Assembly (NCBI GenBank): GCA_963675135.1
Contig: OY776122.1
Location: 86,438,472-86,502,471 of the forward strand
Direction: 5' to 3'
Source of the DNA: Galeopsis tetrahit
Lineage: Eukaryota > Streptophyta > Magnoliopsida > Lamiales > Lamiaceae
DNA length: 64,000 nt
The notes below the pieces were generated by a model that made no database searches, was not told the DNA's origin, and saw only the letters and a list, made by a program, of their open reading frames with translations. The translations under genes were made by a program, and so were the position numbers. Positions 9,349 to 19,997 of the stretch are shown in pieces. Numbering within the stretch: position 1 is the first letter of the stretch; each line of letters opens with the position of its first letter.

Positions 9349-11847
9349 TTAGTCGAGTTCAATGGAATCCAAATATACATTGGAGTCCTGAACAAGTTTG
9401 TTGCAAAATAAGACCTTGTTGTCCTTATCTGGCCTATCAGTCGAGTTCGGGTCTACTCTTTGGAGATAGCCTTTTGACTTAATCTCTACTTGAGCAGGCA
9501 CTTGTCTATGATAGTCAGAATAGGGTTTATAAGCATTAGGTCCATACGGTTTATAGACATGTTTAGGTCTTTCTTCTCCTTGGATATCATATGACAAAGG
9601 TGGAGGATATAGAACAGCTTGTGTACGATATTTTGGACCTTCCTGTCTAGGTCTAGATGAGTAGAGTTGAGACTGCCTTATGAAAGGAGGTCTAGACTCT
9701 TGTCGTCTAGTCTGTACTTGTCTAGTACTAGTCTCCTCTGGATACCAGTCCTCGTATCTGACCTGATTTGGTCGTCCACGATTCCTAGTCCTTGGTTGAC
9801 TCGTCTTAAACGGAACAGGCTTGTTGTTAACTTTCTTTTTACCACCTTTGGTAATTGGAATGTTAACTCGAGCTTGTTTTGTTACAGTATCTTTTGATGG
9901 AGTGTCAATATCGTATATCAATGGTTCTTTTCCTTTATCATTAGTCAAAGAGCTTGGGATGAAAATAGTAGGGTTCTTAGGAACTAGAGTAGACGAGCTG
10001 GGTGTCTCAGCACCTATGCCTGTCTTGTCAGCAGGAGCCCTATACCTATCTGACAATTCAAGGTTAACCTTAGATGAGTTAACCAGGTCAGTAAGTTTAA
10101 GGTCTAATGTGACAACCTCGGTTTCTAAGAACTTATTACGTTCTTCAAGCTTTTTGAACTTGCTTTGTAAGACATTGAATTCATGTTTCTCAGTCGCATG
10201 TGTCTTAAGTAGGTCTTGATACAACTTGTCTGTCAATGAACACTTGTCTTTGAGTTGTCTCAACTCTTCTTGCAAGTGTTCATTTAGGACTGTTATATTA
10301 GGATCTACTTTAGATTGAGCTTCCTTAAGATCAATGATTTCTTGTCTTAGAATGATGTTTTCATCACTGACTTCAATGAATGCCTTGTTGGCAAGTAGGA
10401 GGTCGTCTTCAACTGCACTAGTAGAGTGCTGAAGACTGCTCCCTACTTGGCTACTGGCAGTGTCACTTTCATCAGAATCTGATTCATCACATGATTGAAA
10501 AGAAGTAATAGATGATACCTCTTGGTCGATTTTAGCCATGAAGCATAGACCATCATCAACTATGAATGCTTCATCGTGATCTGGTTCAGACGGGTAGCTA
10601 GATGAGGATGATGGCAACTCGTCTGAGTCAGAGTCAGAGTCATTATTGGCCATCATTGCCTTTTTACCACGGTTGTATCTTCGTTCCCTTCGTGCTTTGC
10701 GTTCTTCTCGATCATCAGTACTCAGGTCTGGACATTCATATATGTAGTGACCTGGTTTCTCACAGTTGTAGCACACAAGATCATTAGTAGCCTTTTTAAT
10801 AGGAGAGTTGTTCCTTCGTTTATCACGTCTATCAGAACGAGTAATCTTCCTACTATCAGACTCTCTATCTTGTCTGTTACCTTTCGAGACTTCGTCTCTC
10901 CTTTCGGACGAGTTTCGGTCTCGTCTGGTTTCAGACGAGTTCTTAGAAGCAGACCCTCTATGCTCTCTATAGAACTTCTTATATCTCCCGAAACGTTTAT
11001 TCAGCCTATCAAACTTTCTAACCATGAGGCTTACCTGATCCTTCAGACTAAGATCAGTATCTAACTCGTCTTTCACAGAAGCAGACCTAGTCTTAGTCTT
11101 AGACCTGTCTATCTTAGACGAACTAGCCTTAAAAGCAACGTTCTTAGATACAGCATGTTCTCTGTCACTACTTACTATGGGTTCATCTTCGTCTAGATCA
11201 AACTCATGAGCCTTTAGAGTTTGAAACATAGTCTCTGCTGTCCATACGTCTATATCTTGGGTATTCTTAACAAGCATTTTTACCATCTTCCATCGACTAT
11301 CAAGGCTTTTTAGAATCCTAAGATTGATTTCACGAGGAGTATAAGATTTACCAAGGACTTCCAAGTCATTCATGATTTTGGTAAAACGAGTATCCAACTG
11401 GTCTATTGTTTCACCAGTTTTCATATGAAATGATTCGAATCTTTGGACAGCAGTGGAAAGCTTGCTTTCTTTGATTAGGGATGTCCCTTCACAAATGATA
11501 GCTAAGCGGTCCCACATTTCTTTGGCAGTTTTACATTTTAACACTTTTCCCAGATACTCATTAGGAAGAGTGTGTAAGATGTAATTCTTGGCCAAGCTAT
11601 CCAAATTATTCTGTCTCATTTCTTCAGATGTAAGTTCTGACCTTGGTTTCTTGACGAGAGTACCCACGGGTTGATTTGCGTCGAGGGCAGCAGTGTTTGG
11701 GATCATGGTCACAATTGGACCTTCAGTGATGACAGAGATCATTAAGTCATGAGTGGAGCTGAAGATGGCTTCCATCCTTAGCTTCCAATAGTCGTAATCC
11801 TGTACCTGGAACTTAGGTAGTTTGTTGGCGCTGATCTCAAGAGACAT
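9349..11847 (-). CDS. SIRE element 1 Gag
   Basis: An 832-codon frame starts MSLEISANKLPKFQ, directly after the leader. Residues about 15-220 form the copia Gag core (DUF4219/UBN2-type; YDYWKLRMEAIF, ETIDQLDTRFTKIMNDL). Residues 290-350 are an Arg/Ser/Asp-rich stretch. A CCHC zinc knuckle (CYNCEKPGHYIYEC) lies at 359-372, followed by a Ser/Asp-rich acidic segment and a coiled coil at about 490-600. The C-terminus is basic with RTRNRGRPNQ. Compared with the copy at 15974-18517, 26 bases are missing near 9384, between two TTTG repeats. This changes the last codons (…LDSIELD) and ends gag early, in the same frame as pol but separated by two stops. Gag packages element RNA into virus-like particles. 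Confidence 0.9.
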   Translation of the reverse strand: MSLEISANKLPKFQVQDYDYWKLRMEAIFSSTHDLMISVITEGPIVTMIPNTAALDANQPVGTLVKKPRSELTSEEMRQNNLDSLAKNYILHTLPNEYLGKVLKCKTAKEMWDRLAIICEGTSLIKESKLSTAVQRFESFHMKTGETIDQLDTRFTKIMNDLEVLGKSYTPREINLRILKSLDSRWKMVKMLVKNTQDIDVWTAETMFQTLKAHEFDLDEDEPIVSSDREHAVSKNVAFKASSSKIDRSKTKTRSASVKDELDTDLSLKDQVSLMVRKFDRLNKRFGRYKKFYREHRGSASKNSSETRRDRNSSERRDEVSKGNRQDRESDSRKITRSDRRDKRRNNSPIKKATNDLVCYNCEKPGHYIYECPDLSTDDREERKARRERRYNRGKKAMMANNDSDSDSDELPSSSSSYPSEPDHDEAFIVDDGLCFMAKIDQEVSSITSFQSCDESDSDESDTASSQVGSSLQHSTSAVEDDLLLANKAFIEVSDENIILRQEIIDLKEAQSKVDPNITVLNEHLQEELRQLKDKCSLTDKLYQDLLKTHATEKHEFNVLQSKFKKLEERNKFLETEVVTLDLKLTDLVNSSKVNLELSDRYRAPADKTGIGAETPSSSTLVPKNPTIFIPSSLTNDKGKEPLIYDIDTPSKDTVTKQARVNIPITKGGKKKVNNKPVPFKTSQPRTRNRGRPNQVRYEDWYPEETSTRQVQTRRQESRPPFIRQSQLYSSRPRQEGPKYRTQAVLYPPPLSYDIQGEERPKHVYKPYGPNAYKPYSDYHRQVPAQVEIKSKGYLQRVDPNSTDRPDKDNKVLFCNKLVQDSNVYLDSIELD

Positions 11848-12046
11848 GATTTCAAGAAATAAGTGCTAAGTAGAGTTATGATCAAGAACAGCAGATAAGT
11901 CAAGAACAGGGAGCACGAAACACAGATGATACAAGTATATGATCAAGAACACGTATACAAGAACAGTCAAGGACCAAGACTTCACCCTAAGTCTTGAGTC
12001 GGTTATCAAGAAACAGCAGTTCGTAAACTACTGCTCTGATACCACT
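11848..12046 (-). other. Untranslated leader of SIRE element 1
   Basis: About 200 bases lie between the 5' LTR and the gag ATG, with the primer-binding site at the LTR end. No further gene is seen. Confidence 0.7.
12031..12044 (-). other. Primer-binding site, initiator-Met tRNA type
   Basis: The element strand reads TGGTATCAGAGCAG two bases inside the 5' LTR boundary. This is the standard copia primer-binding site complementary to the 3' end of plant initiator methionine tRNA. It fixes the element as minus-strand and the LTR boundary at 12047. Confidence 0.92.
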
Positions 12047-13338
12047 TGTTGGTCCCAAAGTTGAGTTAATAACGAGTAAGCTAGTGAAAATGTCTAGAGG
12101 GGGGTGAATAGACTTTTCAAAATTCTTTCGAAATATCAAAGTACAATATGCGGAATACGAAATTATCAATGAGCCCAATTCAAGATTATACTCAACTTAT
12201 TTTCGAGAACTCTGTTCTATACTCAACTAGTCTAGATCAGTTAAGTAGTTAAACCAATTAAGCAATTTAAACAATCAAAACTGTAAAGTAAATCAAACAC
12301 AAGATTTATAGTGGTTCGACAACTTGTCTACATCCACTCTCACAAACCCAGTTGTGATGTTTCCACTAAACTCTTCCAATCGAGTACAAGTGTATGTTCC
12401 TGTCTTTAAAGTCCCAAGAAGAAGACTTAGATCTTCAACAGACTATACCTCCAGATACGTCTACGATCTTACTAGAAATTTTACAAGTATCTAGCACCTT
12501 GAAAATAACAAACAAAAACTAAAAACTTCTCTGTTCTTCAGTAGTAGCCTTCTGAATTCTTCACTTGTCTTCTGGCTATCTTTCTGAACTTCAAACAATC
12601 TCTGAGAGTAAATATATCTTCGATAATGCTTCACTTGAGTATGAACGTCAGTATATCAGTAGTTTTCAATATCACAGTAGTTAGTCCTCAATGCATACCT
12701 TGGGGTATTTATAGACTTCAATCTTCAAGAACTTAGTAAGTTGTAACCAACTTTTCTTGATAACTACCTTCAACTGAATCTTCTTATCAATCCACGCGTT
12801 TCTGTTATGAATTAGTTATTCCATAACTAACTTTTATATCTTTATCTCTTCACGCGCATTTGTAACTAACTCCAAGTTGACTTGTCTTGTGTAGTCTTCT
12901 TATCTTGAGTAGTAGACTTCGACTCTTCTTGTCTGGTCTTCCTTCTTCAAACAGTAGAGTAGACTATACTAATCTTATCAAGACTATTACATTACTTTAA
13001 GCTTTTATAATACAAGCTTAGTCAACTTATAAACTATACAATGAATCTAATCTATTACATATAAAAATCATCATGAGCTCTATACAACATTTAAATAGCT
13101 CAGTAACAATCTAACATATATGAAGTACTTACAAATCGTACTTATCTTTTGAATACTTTTCTTTTAAACTGTACTTGTCTTTTGAATTCTACTGATCTGT
13201 ACAAGATGACTTCAACTCAACTAGACTAGTTTAGTCAACACTTAGAAAATATTCAAGTCTTCTTTTTGGCTTATCAAAACTTTATCTTTTATCTTTTATT
13301 CATCATTTAGGACTTGTTCTAGGATTCATATCCCAACA
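12047..13338 (-). repeat. 5' LTR of SIRE element 1 (complete, 1292 bp)
   Basis: The boundaries are TGTTGG…CCCAACA, next to the primer-binding site on the left. The LTR is a near-perfect copy of 1-1264. The promoter acts on the minus strand, with a TATAAATA box at 12706-12713; transcription of element 1 would start shortly left of it. Confidence 0.93.
12706..12713 (-). promoter_or_regulatory. TATA box in 5' LTR of SIRE element 1
   Basis: The minus strand reads TATAAATA about midway in the LTR. The same box is conserved at 632-639 and at 19364-19371 in the other two LTRs, although sequence around the third has diverged. Confidence 0.6.
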
Positions 13339-13367
13339 GCCCTAGCCTAGTGATCTTGTCTCCATAC
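13339..13367. other. 29-bp filler at the junction of the two SIRE elements
   Basis: Between the end of the 5' LTR of element 1 (…CCCAACA) and the first base that matches SIRE pol (about 13367) there are about 29 bases that match neither element in the window. The first five (GCCCT) would be the expected right-hand target duplication of element 1; the left-hand partner lies outside the window. The rest may be filler from end joining or older host DNA. Confidence 0.5.
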
Positions 13368-15953
13368 TTGTTCGTCTGGGTCCATTCTGTATGTAGGTAG
13401 CATAGGTACGCCAGCAGACTTGCATGTCTTAATACCATACTTGTCTAGAAGATTTCTAGTATACTTTGCTTGATTTATGAAAATCCCTTCAGGGGTCTGT
13501 TTTACTTGAAGTCCAAGAAAGTAATTCATTTCACCCATCATAGACATCTCAAATTTACTTTGCATGAGTGTTGAGAAACTTTCACTCAGCTCTTTGTTAG
13601 GTGAACCAAAAATGATGTCATCTACGTAAATTTGGACGAGTAAAATGTCTTTCCCTTCTTGTCTTCTAAACAAGGTTCTGTCTACCTTGCCTTTAGTAAA
13701 ACCATTTTCTAATAGAAATTGAGAAAGAGTATCGTACCAGGCTCTTGGAGCTTGCTTTAGTCCATATAAGGCCTTCTTTAATTTGTATACCTGATTACCT
13801 TTGACTTCGAAACCTGGGGGTTGTTCAACATATACTTCTTCCACAAGAATACCGTTAAGAAATGCACTTTTAACATCCATTTGATATACAATAAATTTCA
13901 TGTAAGCAGCATATGCAAGAAACAATCGAATGGCTTCTAGTCTAGCAACAGGAGCATAAGTTTCATCATAATCTATGCCTTCAGCTTGTGAGTAGCCTTG
14001 GGCGACTAGTCTAGCCTTATTACGAACAACTACATCATTCTCATCTTTCTTATTCTTGAAAATCCATCTGGTGCCAACTACATTATGATGTTTTGGTCTA
14101 TCAACAAGTTCCCAGACGTCGTTTCGAACAAACTGATTCAACTCGTCTTGCATAGCAATGATCCAATTACTATCAGCCAATGCCTCATTAATGGTTTTAG
14201 GCTCGATAGATGAGAGGAAACAACACCAGCAAAACAGAGATGGACTAGATTGTTCTTGTGACTCAAAGAGTTGTCGTCTAGTCTTAACACCAACAGTAGA
14301 GTCACCAATAATATTTTCAGTATTATGCGCTGATTTCCATGTATTTCTATTCTTAACAAAAATACTATCATCTATATCATGTACAGCATCATGCATGTCA
14401 ACATCATTATCATCAGAAGATTTAATAGGAGTAGACGAGTCGACTAGTTTAGGTATGTCAACTGGTCTAGTAGAGTTACCTTGAACACTCACCTTCTTCT
14501 GGTCGTCTGACTCGAGAGCTTTTATAAATGGATTGTAAGCTTGAACGGATTCATATACCTCTGAGTCTTTGTCAGATTCGACAGTTAGCTCAGTAGCTTT
14601 CTCACTGATCTTGTTGGCAGAGGGGTCCTGTTGAGATTCTTCGAAAACCACATGTGGTGTTTCTTCCACACAAAGGGTTGAGTAGTTGAATACTCTAAAT
14701 GATTTGCTAGTCGAGGAGTATCCTAAGAATATCCCCTCGTCTGCTTTAGCATCGAATGCATTCAACTTGCTTTTCCCATTGTTATGGATGAAACACTTGC
14801 ATCCAAATATATGAAAATATGAAACTCTGGGTTTTCTACCTTTCCATACCTCATAGGGCGTCTTACCTAGTGCTTTATTGATAGCACTTCTATTTTGTGA
14901 GTGGCATGCAGTGTTGATAGCTTCTGCCCAAAATTTCTGAGGCGTATTATACTCTGTCAGCATGGTCCTGCAGGCCTCCTTAAGAGTTCTGTTCCTTCGT
15001 TCTGCTACTCCATTTTGCTGTGGTGTCCTAGCTGCACTAGTAAGGTGCTGGATGCCACGCTTAGAACAAAATTCTTTAATATAGCAGTTAATGAATTCAG
15101 TACCCTTGTCACTACGGATCTTGACAATTGACTGATTCTTCTCAACCTGTAACTTCTTCAATAGATCAGGCAAAAGTGTTTGTGTATCACTCTTCTTGTG
15201 TAAGAAGACTACCCAAGTGAACTTAGAATAGTCGTCTACCACAACAAGTGTGTACCTTCTACCGTTCAAAGTTGGAGGAGTTATTGGGCCATGTAAGTCC
15301 ATATGTAGAAGTTCAAGAACTCTACTGGTTGAGAGGGATGGAATAGATTTAAAAGAGCCCTTCACCTGTTTACCTTTTTGACAGGACATGCATACATGTG
15401 ACTTATAGTAGACTTCATTGGGAATACCTTCCACAAGGTAGTCTCTGGCTATCTTATTAAGAACCTTAAAGTTTAGATGACAAAGGCGTCTATGCCAGAG
15501 CCAGCCAAGTTCTTTGGGATTCTTAGTAAGTAGACAGGTGTCCCTCGGACAACTGTTCCAGTTCACTATGTACACACTTCCTTGTCTAATGCCGACTAGT
15601 AGGACTGTGTGAGTTCTTTTGTCAATGATTTCACATTTCTGACTCTTGAACTGCACCTTGTATCCACGATCACAAAATTGTGAAACAGAGAGTAAATTGT
15701 ATTTTAAGCCTTCAACATAAGAAACATCTTGAATCTCTATGTCTCCATTCCGAACGTAACCAAATCCTTTAGTAACAGCAATGGAGCTATCACCAAAAAT
15801 CACTTTTGGTCCTTCTTGCTCACGATAGCTTGATAAGAGAGTCTTAGTACCAGTCATGTGGTGCGAACAGCCACTGTCTATGTACCAAGTTTCTCCTGTT
15901 GAGCCACCTTTCTTGTATAGATCGAGTCGACCCTGCAATAGATGATAATACAT
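13347..15953 (-). pseudogene. SIRE element 2 Pol, truncated after reverse transcriptase
   Basis: This 868-codon frame is nearly identical to the Pol at 6028-9309 through protease (YIDSGCSHHMTG), integrase and reverse transcriptase (YVDD present). It breaks off after PTYRMDPDEQ and ends with six foreign codons. The RNase H domain and all later parts are gone, so it cannot complete replication alone. Point differences from element 1 include KFIVYQMDV for KFTVYQMDV. Confidence 0.9.
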
Positions 15954-15973
15954 AATTTAGGTACCCTCCTTGT

Positions 15974-18517
15974 TTATTGGGGTCCTTGGGGGTTAGTCGA
16001 GTTCAATGGAATCCAAATGTACATTGGAGTCCTGAACAAGTTTGACCTTCTAAGCTTTCGACCATATTTGTTGCAAAATAAGACCTTGTTGTCCTTATCT
16101 GGCCTATCAGTCGAGTTCGGGTCTACTCTTTGGAGATAGCCTTTTGACTTAATCTCTACTTGAGCAGGCACTTGTCTATGATAGTCAGAGTAAGGTTTAT
16201 ATGCATTAGGTCCATACGGTTTATAGACATGTTTAGGTCTTTCTTCTCCGTGGATATCATATGACAAAGGTGGAGGATATAGAACAGGTTGTGTACGATA
16301 TTTTGGACTTTCCTGTCTAGGTCTAGACGAGTAGAGTTGAGACTGCCTTATGAAAGGAGGTCTAGACTCTTGTCGTCTAGTCTGTACTTGTCTAGTACTA
16401 GTCTCCTCAGGATACCAGTCCTCGTATCTGACCTGATTTGGTCGTCCACGATTCCTAGTCCTTTGAAGATTAGTTCTAGGTTGAACAGGCTTGTTGTTAC
16501 CATTCTTTTTACCTCCCTTGGTAATTGGAATGTTAACTCGAGCTTGTCTTGGTACAGTACCTTTTGATGGAGTGTCAATATCGTATATCAATGGTTCTTT
16601 TCCTTTATCATTAGTCAAAGAGCTTGAGATGAAAATAGTAGGGTTCTTAGGAACTAGAGTAGACGAGCTGGGTGTCTCAGCACCTATGCCTGTCTTGTCA
16701 GCAGGAGCCCTATACCTATCTGACAATTCAAGGTTAACCTTAGACGAGTTAACCAGGTCAGTAAGTTTAAGGTCTAATGTGACAACCTCGGTTTCTAAGA
16801 ACTTATTACGTTCTTCAAGTTTTTTGAGCTTACTTTGTAAAACATTGAATTCATGTTTCTCAGTCGCATGTGTCTTAAGTAGGTCTTGATACAACTTGTC
16901 TGTCAATGTACACTTGTCTTTGAGTTGTCTCAACTCTTCTTGCAAGCGTTCATTTAGGACTGTTATATTAGGATCTACTTTAGACTGAGCTTCCTTAAGA
17001 TCGATGATTTCTTGTCTTAAGATGATGTTTTCGTCACTGACTTCGATGAATGCCTTGTTGGCAAGTAGGAGGTCGTCTTCAACTGCACTAGTAGAGTGCT
17101 GAAGACTACTCCCTACTTGGCTACTGGCAGTATCACTTTCATCAGAATCTGATTCATCACATGATTGAAAGGAAGTAACAGATGATACCTCTTGGTCGAT
17201 TTTAGCCATGAAGCATAGACCATCATCAACTATGAATGCTTCATCGTGATCTGGTTCAGACGGGTAGCTAGATGAGGATGATGGCAACTCGTCTGAGTCA
17301 GAGTCAGAGTCATTATTGGCCATCATTGCCTTTTTGCCACGGTTGTATCTTCTTTCTCTTCGTGCTTTGCGTTCTTCTCGATCATCAGTACTCAGGTCCG
17401 GACATTCATATATGTAGTGACCTGGCTTCTCACAGTTATAGCACAAAAGATCATTAGTAGCCTTTTTAATAGGAGAGTTGTTCCTTCGTTTATCACGTCT
17501 ATCAGAACGAGTAATCTTCCTACTATCCGACTCTCTATCTTGTATGTTACCTTTCGAGACTTCGTCTCTCCTTTCGGACGAGTTTCGGTCTCGTCTGGTC
17601 TCAGACGAGTTCTTAGAAGCAGACCCTCTATGTTCTCTATAGAACTTCTTATATCTTCCGAAACGTTTATTCAGCCTATCAAACTTTCTAACCATGAGGC
17701 TTACCTGATCCTTCAGACTAAGATCAGTATCTAACTCGTCTTTAACAGAAGCAGACCTAGACTTAGTCTTAGACCTGTCTATCTTAGACGAACTAGCCTT
17801 AAAAGCAACGTTCTTAGATACAGCATGTTCTCTGTCACTACTTACTATGGGTTCATCTTCGTCTAGATCAAACTCATGAGCCTTTAGAGTTTGAAACATA
17901 GTCTCTGCTGTCCATACGTCTATATCTTGGGTATTCTTAACAAGCATTTTTACCATCTTCCATCGACTATCAAGGCTTTTTAGAATCCTAAGATTGATTT
18001 CACGAGGAGTATAAGATTTACCAAGGACTTCCAAGTCATTCATGATTTTGGTAAAACGAGTATCCAACTGGTCTATTGTTTCACCAGTTTTCATATGAAA
18101 TGATTCGAATCTTTGGACAGCAGTGGAAAGCTTGCTTTCTTTGATTAGGGATGTCCCTTCACAAATGATAGCTAAGCGGTCCCACATTTCTTTGGCAGTT
18201 TTACATTTTAACACTTTTCCCAGATACTCATTAGGAAGAGTGTGTAAGATGTAATTCTTGGCCAAGCTATCCAAATTATTCTGTCTCATTTCTTCAGATG
18301 TAAGTTCTGACCTTGGTTTCTTGACGAGAGTACCCACGGGTTGATTTGCGTCGAGGGCAGCAGTGTTTGGGATCATGGTCACAATTGGACCTTCAGTGAT
18401 GACTGAGATCATTAAGTCATGAGTGGAGCTGAAGATGGCTTCCATCCTTAGCTTCCAATAGTCGTAATCCTGTACCTGGAACTTAGGTAGTTTGTTGGCG
18501 CTTATCTCAAGAGACAT
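15974..18517 (-). CDS. SIRE element 2 Gag
   Basis: An 847-codon frame is nearly identical to the gag at 9349-11847: Gag core, CCHC knuckle (CYNCEKPGHYIYEC) and coiled coil. It retains 26 bases that the other copy lost, so it ends …STNPQGPQ before TAA. That ending resembles the usual SIRE gag-pol junction and is probably closer to the ancestral state. Pol starts 20 bases further on in a different frame. The frame is intact, but the element is defective. Confidence 0.88.
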   Translation of the reverse strand: MSLEISANKLPKFQVQDYDYWKLRMEAIFSSTHDLMISVITEGPIVTMIPNTAALDANQPVGTLVKKPRSELTSEEMRQNNLDSLAKNYILHTLPNEYLGKVLKCKTAKEMWDRLAIICEGTSLIKESKLSTAVQRFESFHMKTGETIDQLDTRFTKIMNDLEVLGKSYTPREINLRILKSLDSRWKMVKMLVKNTQDIDVWTAETMFQTLKAHEFDLDEDEPIVSSDREHAVSKNVAFKASSSKIDRSKTKSRSASVKDELDTDLSLKDQVSLMVRKFDRLNKRFGRYKKFYREHRGSASKNSSETRRDRNSSERRDEVSKGNIQDRESDSRKITRSDRRDKRRNNSPIKKATNDLLCYNCEKPGHYIYECPDLSTDDREERKARRERRYNRGKKAMMANNDSDSDSDELPSSSSSYPSEPDHDEAFIVDDGLCFMAKIDQEVSSVTSFQSCDESDSDESDTASSQVGSSLQHSTSAVEDDLLLANKAFIEVSDENIILRQEIIDLKEAQSKVDPNITVLNERLQEELRQLKDKCTLTDKLYQDLLKTHATEKHEFNVLQSKLKKLEERNKFLETEVVTLDLKLTDLVNSSKVNLELSDRYRAPADKTGIGAETPSSSTLVPKNPTIFISSSLTNDKGKEPLIYDIDTPSKGTVPRQARVNIPITKGGKKNGNNKPVQPRTNLQRTRNRGRPNQVRYEDWYPEETSTRQVQTRRQESRPPFIRQSQLYSSRPRQESPKYRTQPVLYPPPLSYDIHGEERPKHVYKPYGPNAYKPYSDYHRQVPAQVEIKSKGYLQRVDPNSTDRPDKDNKVLFCNKYGRKLRRSNLFRTPMYIWIPLNSTNPQGPQ

Positions 18518-18716
18518 GATTTCAAGAAATAAGGGCTAAGTAGAGTTATGATCAAGAACAACAGATAAGTCAAGAACAGGGAGCACGAAAAACAGATGAT
18601 ACAAGAATATGATCAAGAACACGTATACAAGAACAGTCAAGGACCAAGACTTCACCCTAAGTCTTGAGTCGGTTATCAAGAAACAGCAGTTCGTAAACTA
18701 CTGCTCTGATACCACT
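18518..18716 (-). other. Untranslated leader and primer-binding site of SIRE element 2
   Basis: The primer-binding site TGGTATCAGAGCAG (minus strand) is at 18701-18714, two bases from the LTR. The leader matches that of element 1 with a few substitutions. Confidence 0.85.
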
Positions 18717-19997
18717 TGTTGGTCCCAAAGTTGAGTTAATAACGAGTAAGCTAGTGAAAATGTCTAGAGGGGGGTGAATAGACTTTTCAAAATTCTTTCG
18801 AAATATCAAAGTACAATATGCGGAATACGAAATTATCAATGAGCCCAATTCAAGATTATACTCAACTTATTTTCGAGAACTCTGTTCTATACTCAACTAG
18901 TCTAGATCAGTTAAGTAATCCAACTAATTAAGCAATTTAAACAATCAAAACTGTAAAGTAAATCAAACACAAGATTTATAGTGGTTCGACAACTTGTCTA
19001 CATCCACTCTCACAAACCCAGTTGTGATGTTTCCACTAAACTCTTCCAATCGAGTACAAGTGTAAGTTCCTGTCTTTAAAGTCCCAAGAAGAAGACTTAG
19101 ATCTTCAACAGACTATACCTCCAGATATGTCTACGATCTTACCAGAAATTTTACAAGTATCTAGCACCTTGAAAATAACAAACAAAAACTAAAAACTTCT
19201 CTGTTCTTCAGTAGTAGCCTTCTGAATTCTTCACTTGTCTTCTGGCTATCTTCCTGAACTTCAATCAACTCTGAGAGTAAACTTCAAATATATCTTTGAA
19301 AATGCTTCACTTGAATATGAACGTCAGTGTATCAGTAGTTTTCAATTGATCACCATCATGAAGTATTTATAGACTTCAATCTTCAAGAACTTAGTAAGTT
19401 GTAACCAACTTTTCTTGATAACTACCTTCAACTGAATCTTCTTATCAATCCACGCGTTTCTGTTATGAATTAGTTATTCCATAACCAACTTCTTCAATTT
19501 CATCTTTAATACGCGTATTCGTAACTAACTTCAAGTTGACTTGTCTTGTGTAGTCTTCTTACCTTGAGTAGTAGACTGGTCTTCTCTTCTTGTGCAGTAG
19601 ACTTCTAATAGACCTAATCTAATCCTATCATCTAACCTAACAAGACTATTACATTACTTTAAGCTTTTATAATATAAGCTTAGTCAACTTATAAACTATA
19701 CAACGAATCTATCTATTACATATAGAAATCATGAGCTCTATACAACATTTAAATAGCTCAGTAACAATCTAACATATATGAAGTACTTATAAATCGTACT
19801 TATCTTTTAATTAATACTTGTTTTTGAATTGTACTTGTCTTTTGAATTCTACTGATCTGTACAAGATGACTTCAACTCAACTAGACTAGATTAGTCAACA
19901 CTTAGAAAATATTCAAGTCTTCTTTTGGCTTATCAAAACTTTATCTTTTATCTTTTATTCATCATTTAGGACTTGTTCTAGGATTCATATCCCAACA
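18717..19997 (-). repeat. 5' LTR of SIRE element 2 (1281 bp)
   Basis: It is bounded by TGTTGG and CCCAACA. It aligns to the other LTRs but with clear indels and substitutions (for example around 19266-19360 and 19560-19640). The TATAAATA box is kept at 19364-19371. The next five bases (TATAG, 19998-20002) are the likely target duplication. Confidence 0.92.

Larger units (their letters stand above)
1..13338 (-). mobile_element. SIRE/Maximus-type Ty1/copia LTR retrotransposon, element 1 (near complete)
   Basis: Read on the minus strand, the order is 5' LTR (12047-13338), primer-binding site, gag, pol (protease, integrase, reverse transcriptase, RNase H), a long extra reading frame, polypurine tract and 3' LTR (1-1264, missing its first 28 bases at the window edge). 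The domain order integrase before reverse transcriptase is the copia order. The RNase H/RT signature around ASRPDIAFSVSVCARFQ, the G-rich polypurine tract, the size above 13 kb and the extra frame after pol fit the SIRE/Maximus lineage. The LTRs show one difference by eye, so insertion was recent. The gag-pol junction is broken, so autonomy is doubtful. Lineage is inferred from memory of family signatures, not from a search. Confidence 0.9.
13368..19997 (-). mobile_element. SIRE-type copia element 2, 3'-truncated
   Basis: A second copy of the same family has its own 5' LTR (18717-19997), primer-binding site, gag and the first four-fifths of pol. RNase H, the extra ORF, polypurine tract and 3' LTR are absent. 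The right end abuts an Ale-type copia fragment at 19998, inside a sequence that is uninterrupted at 21746 in the next repeat, so this element inserted into the Ale array. Its LTR differs from the other two by several indels, so it is a separate insertion and not a duplicate of element 1. Confidence 0.88.
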
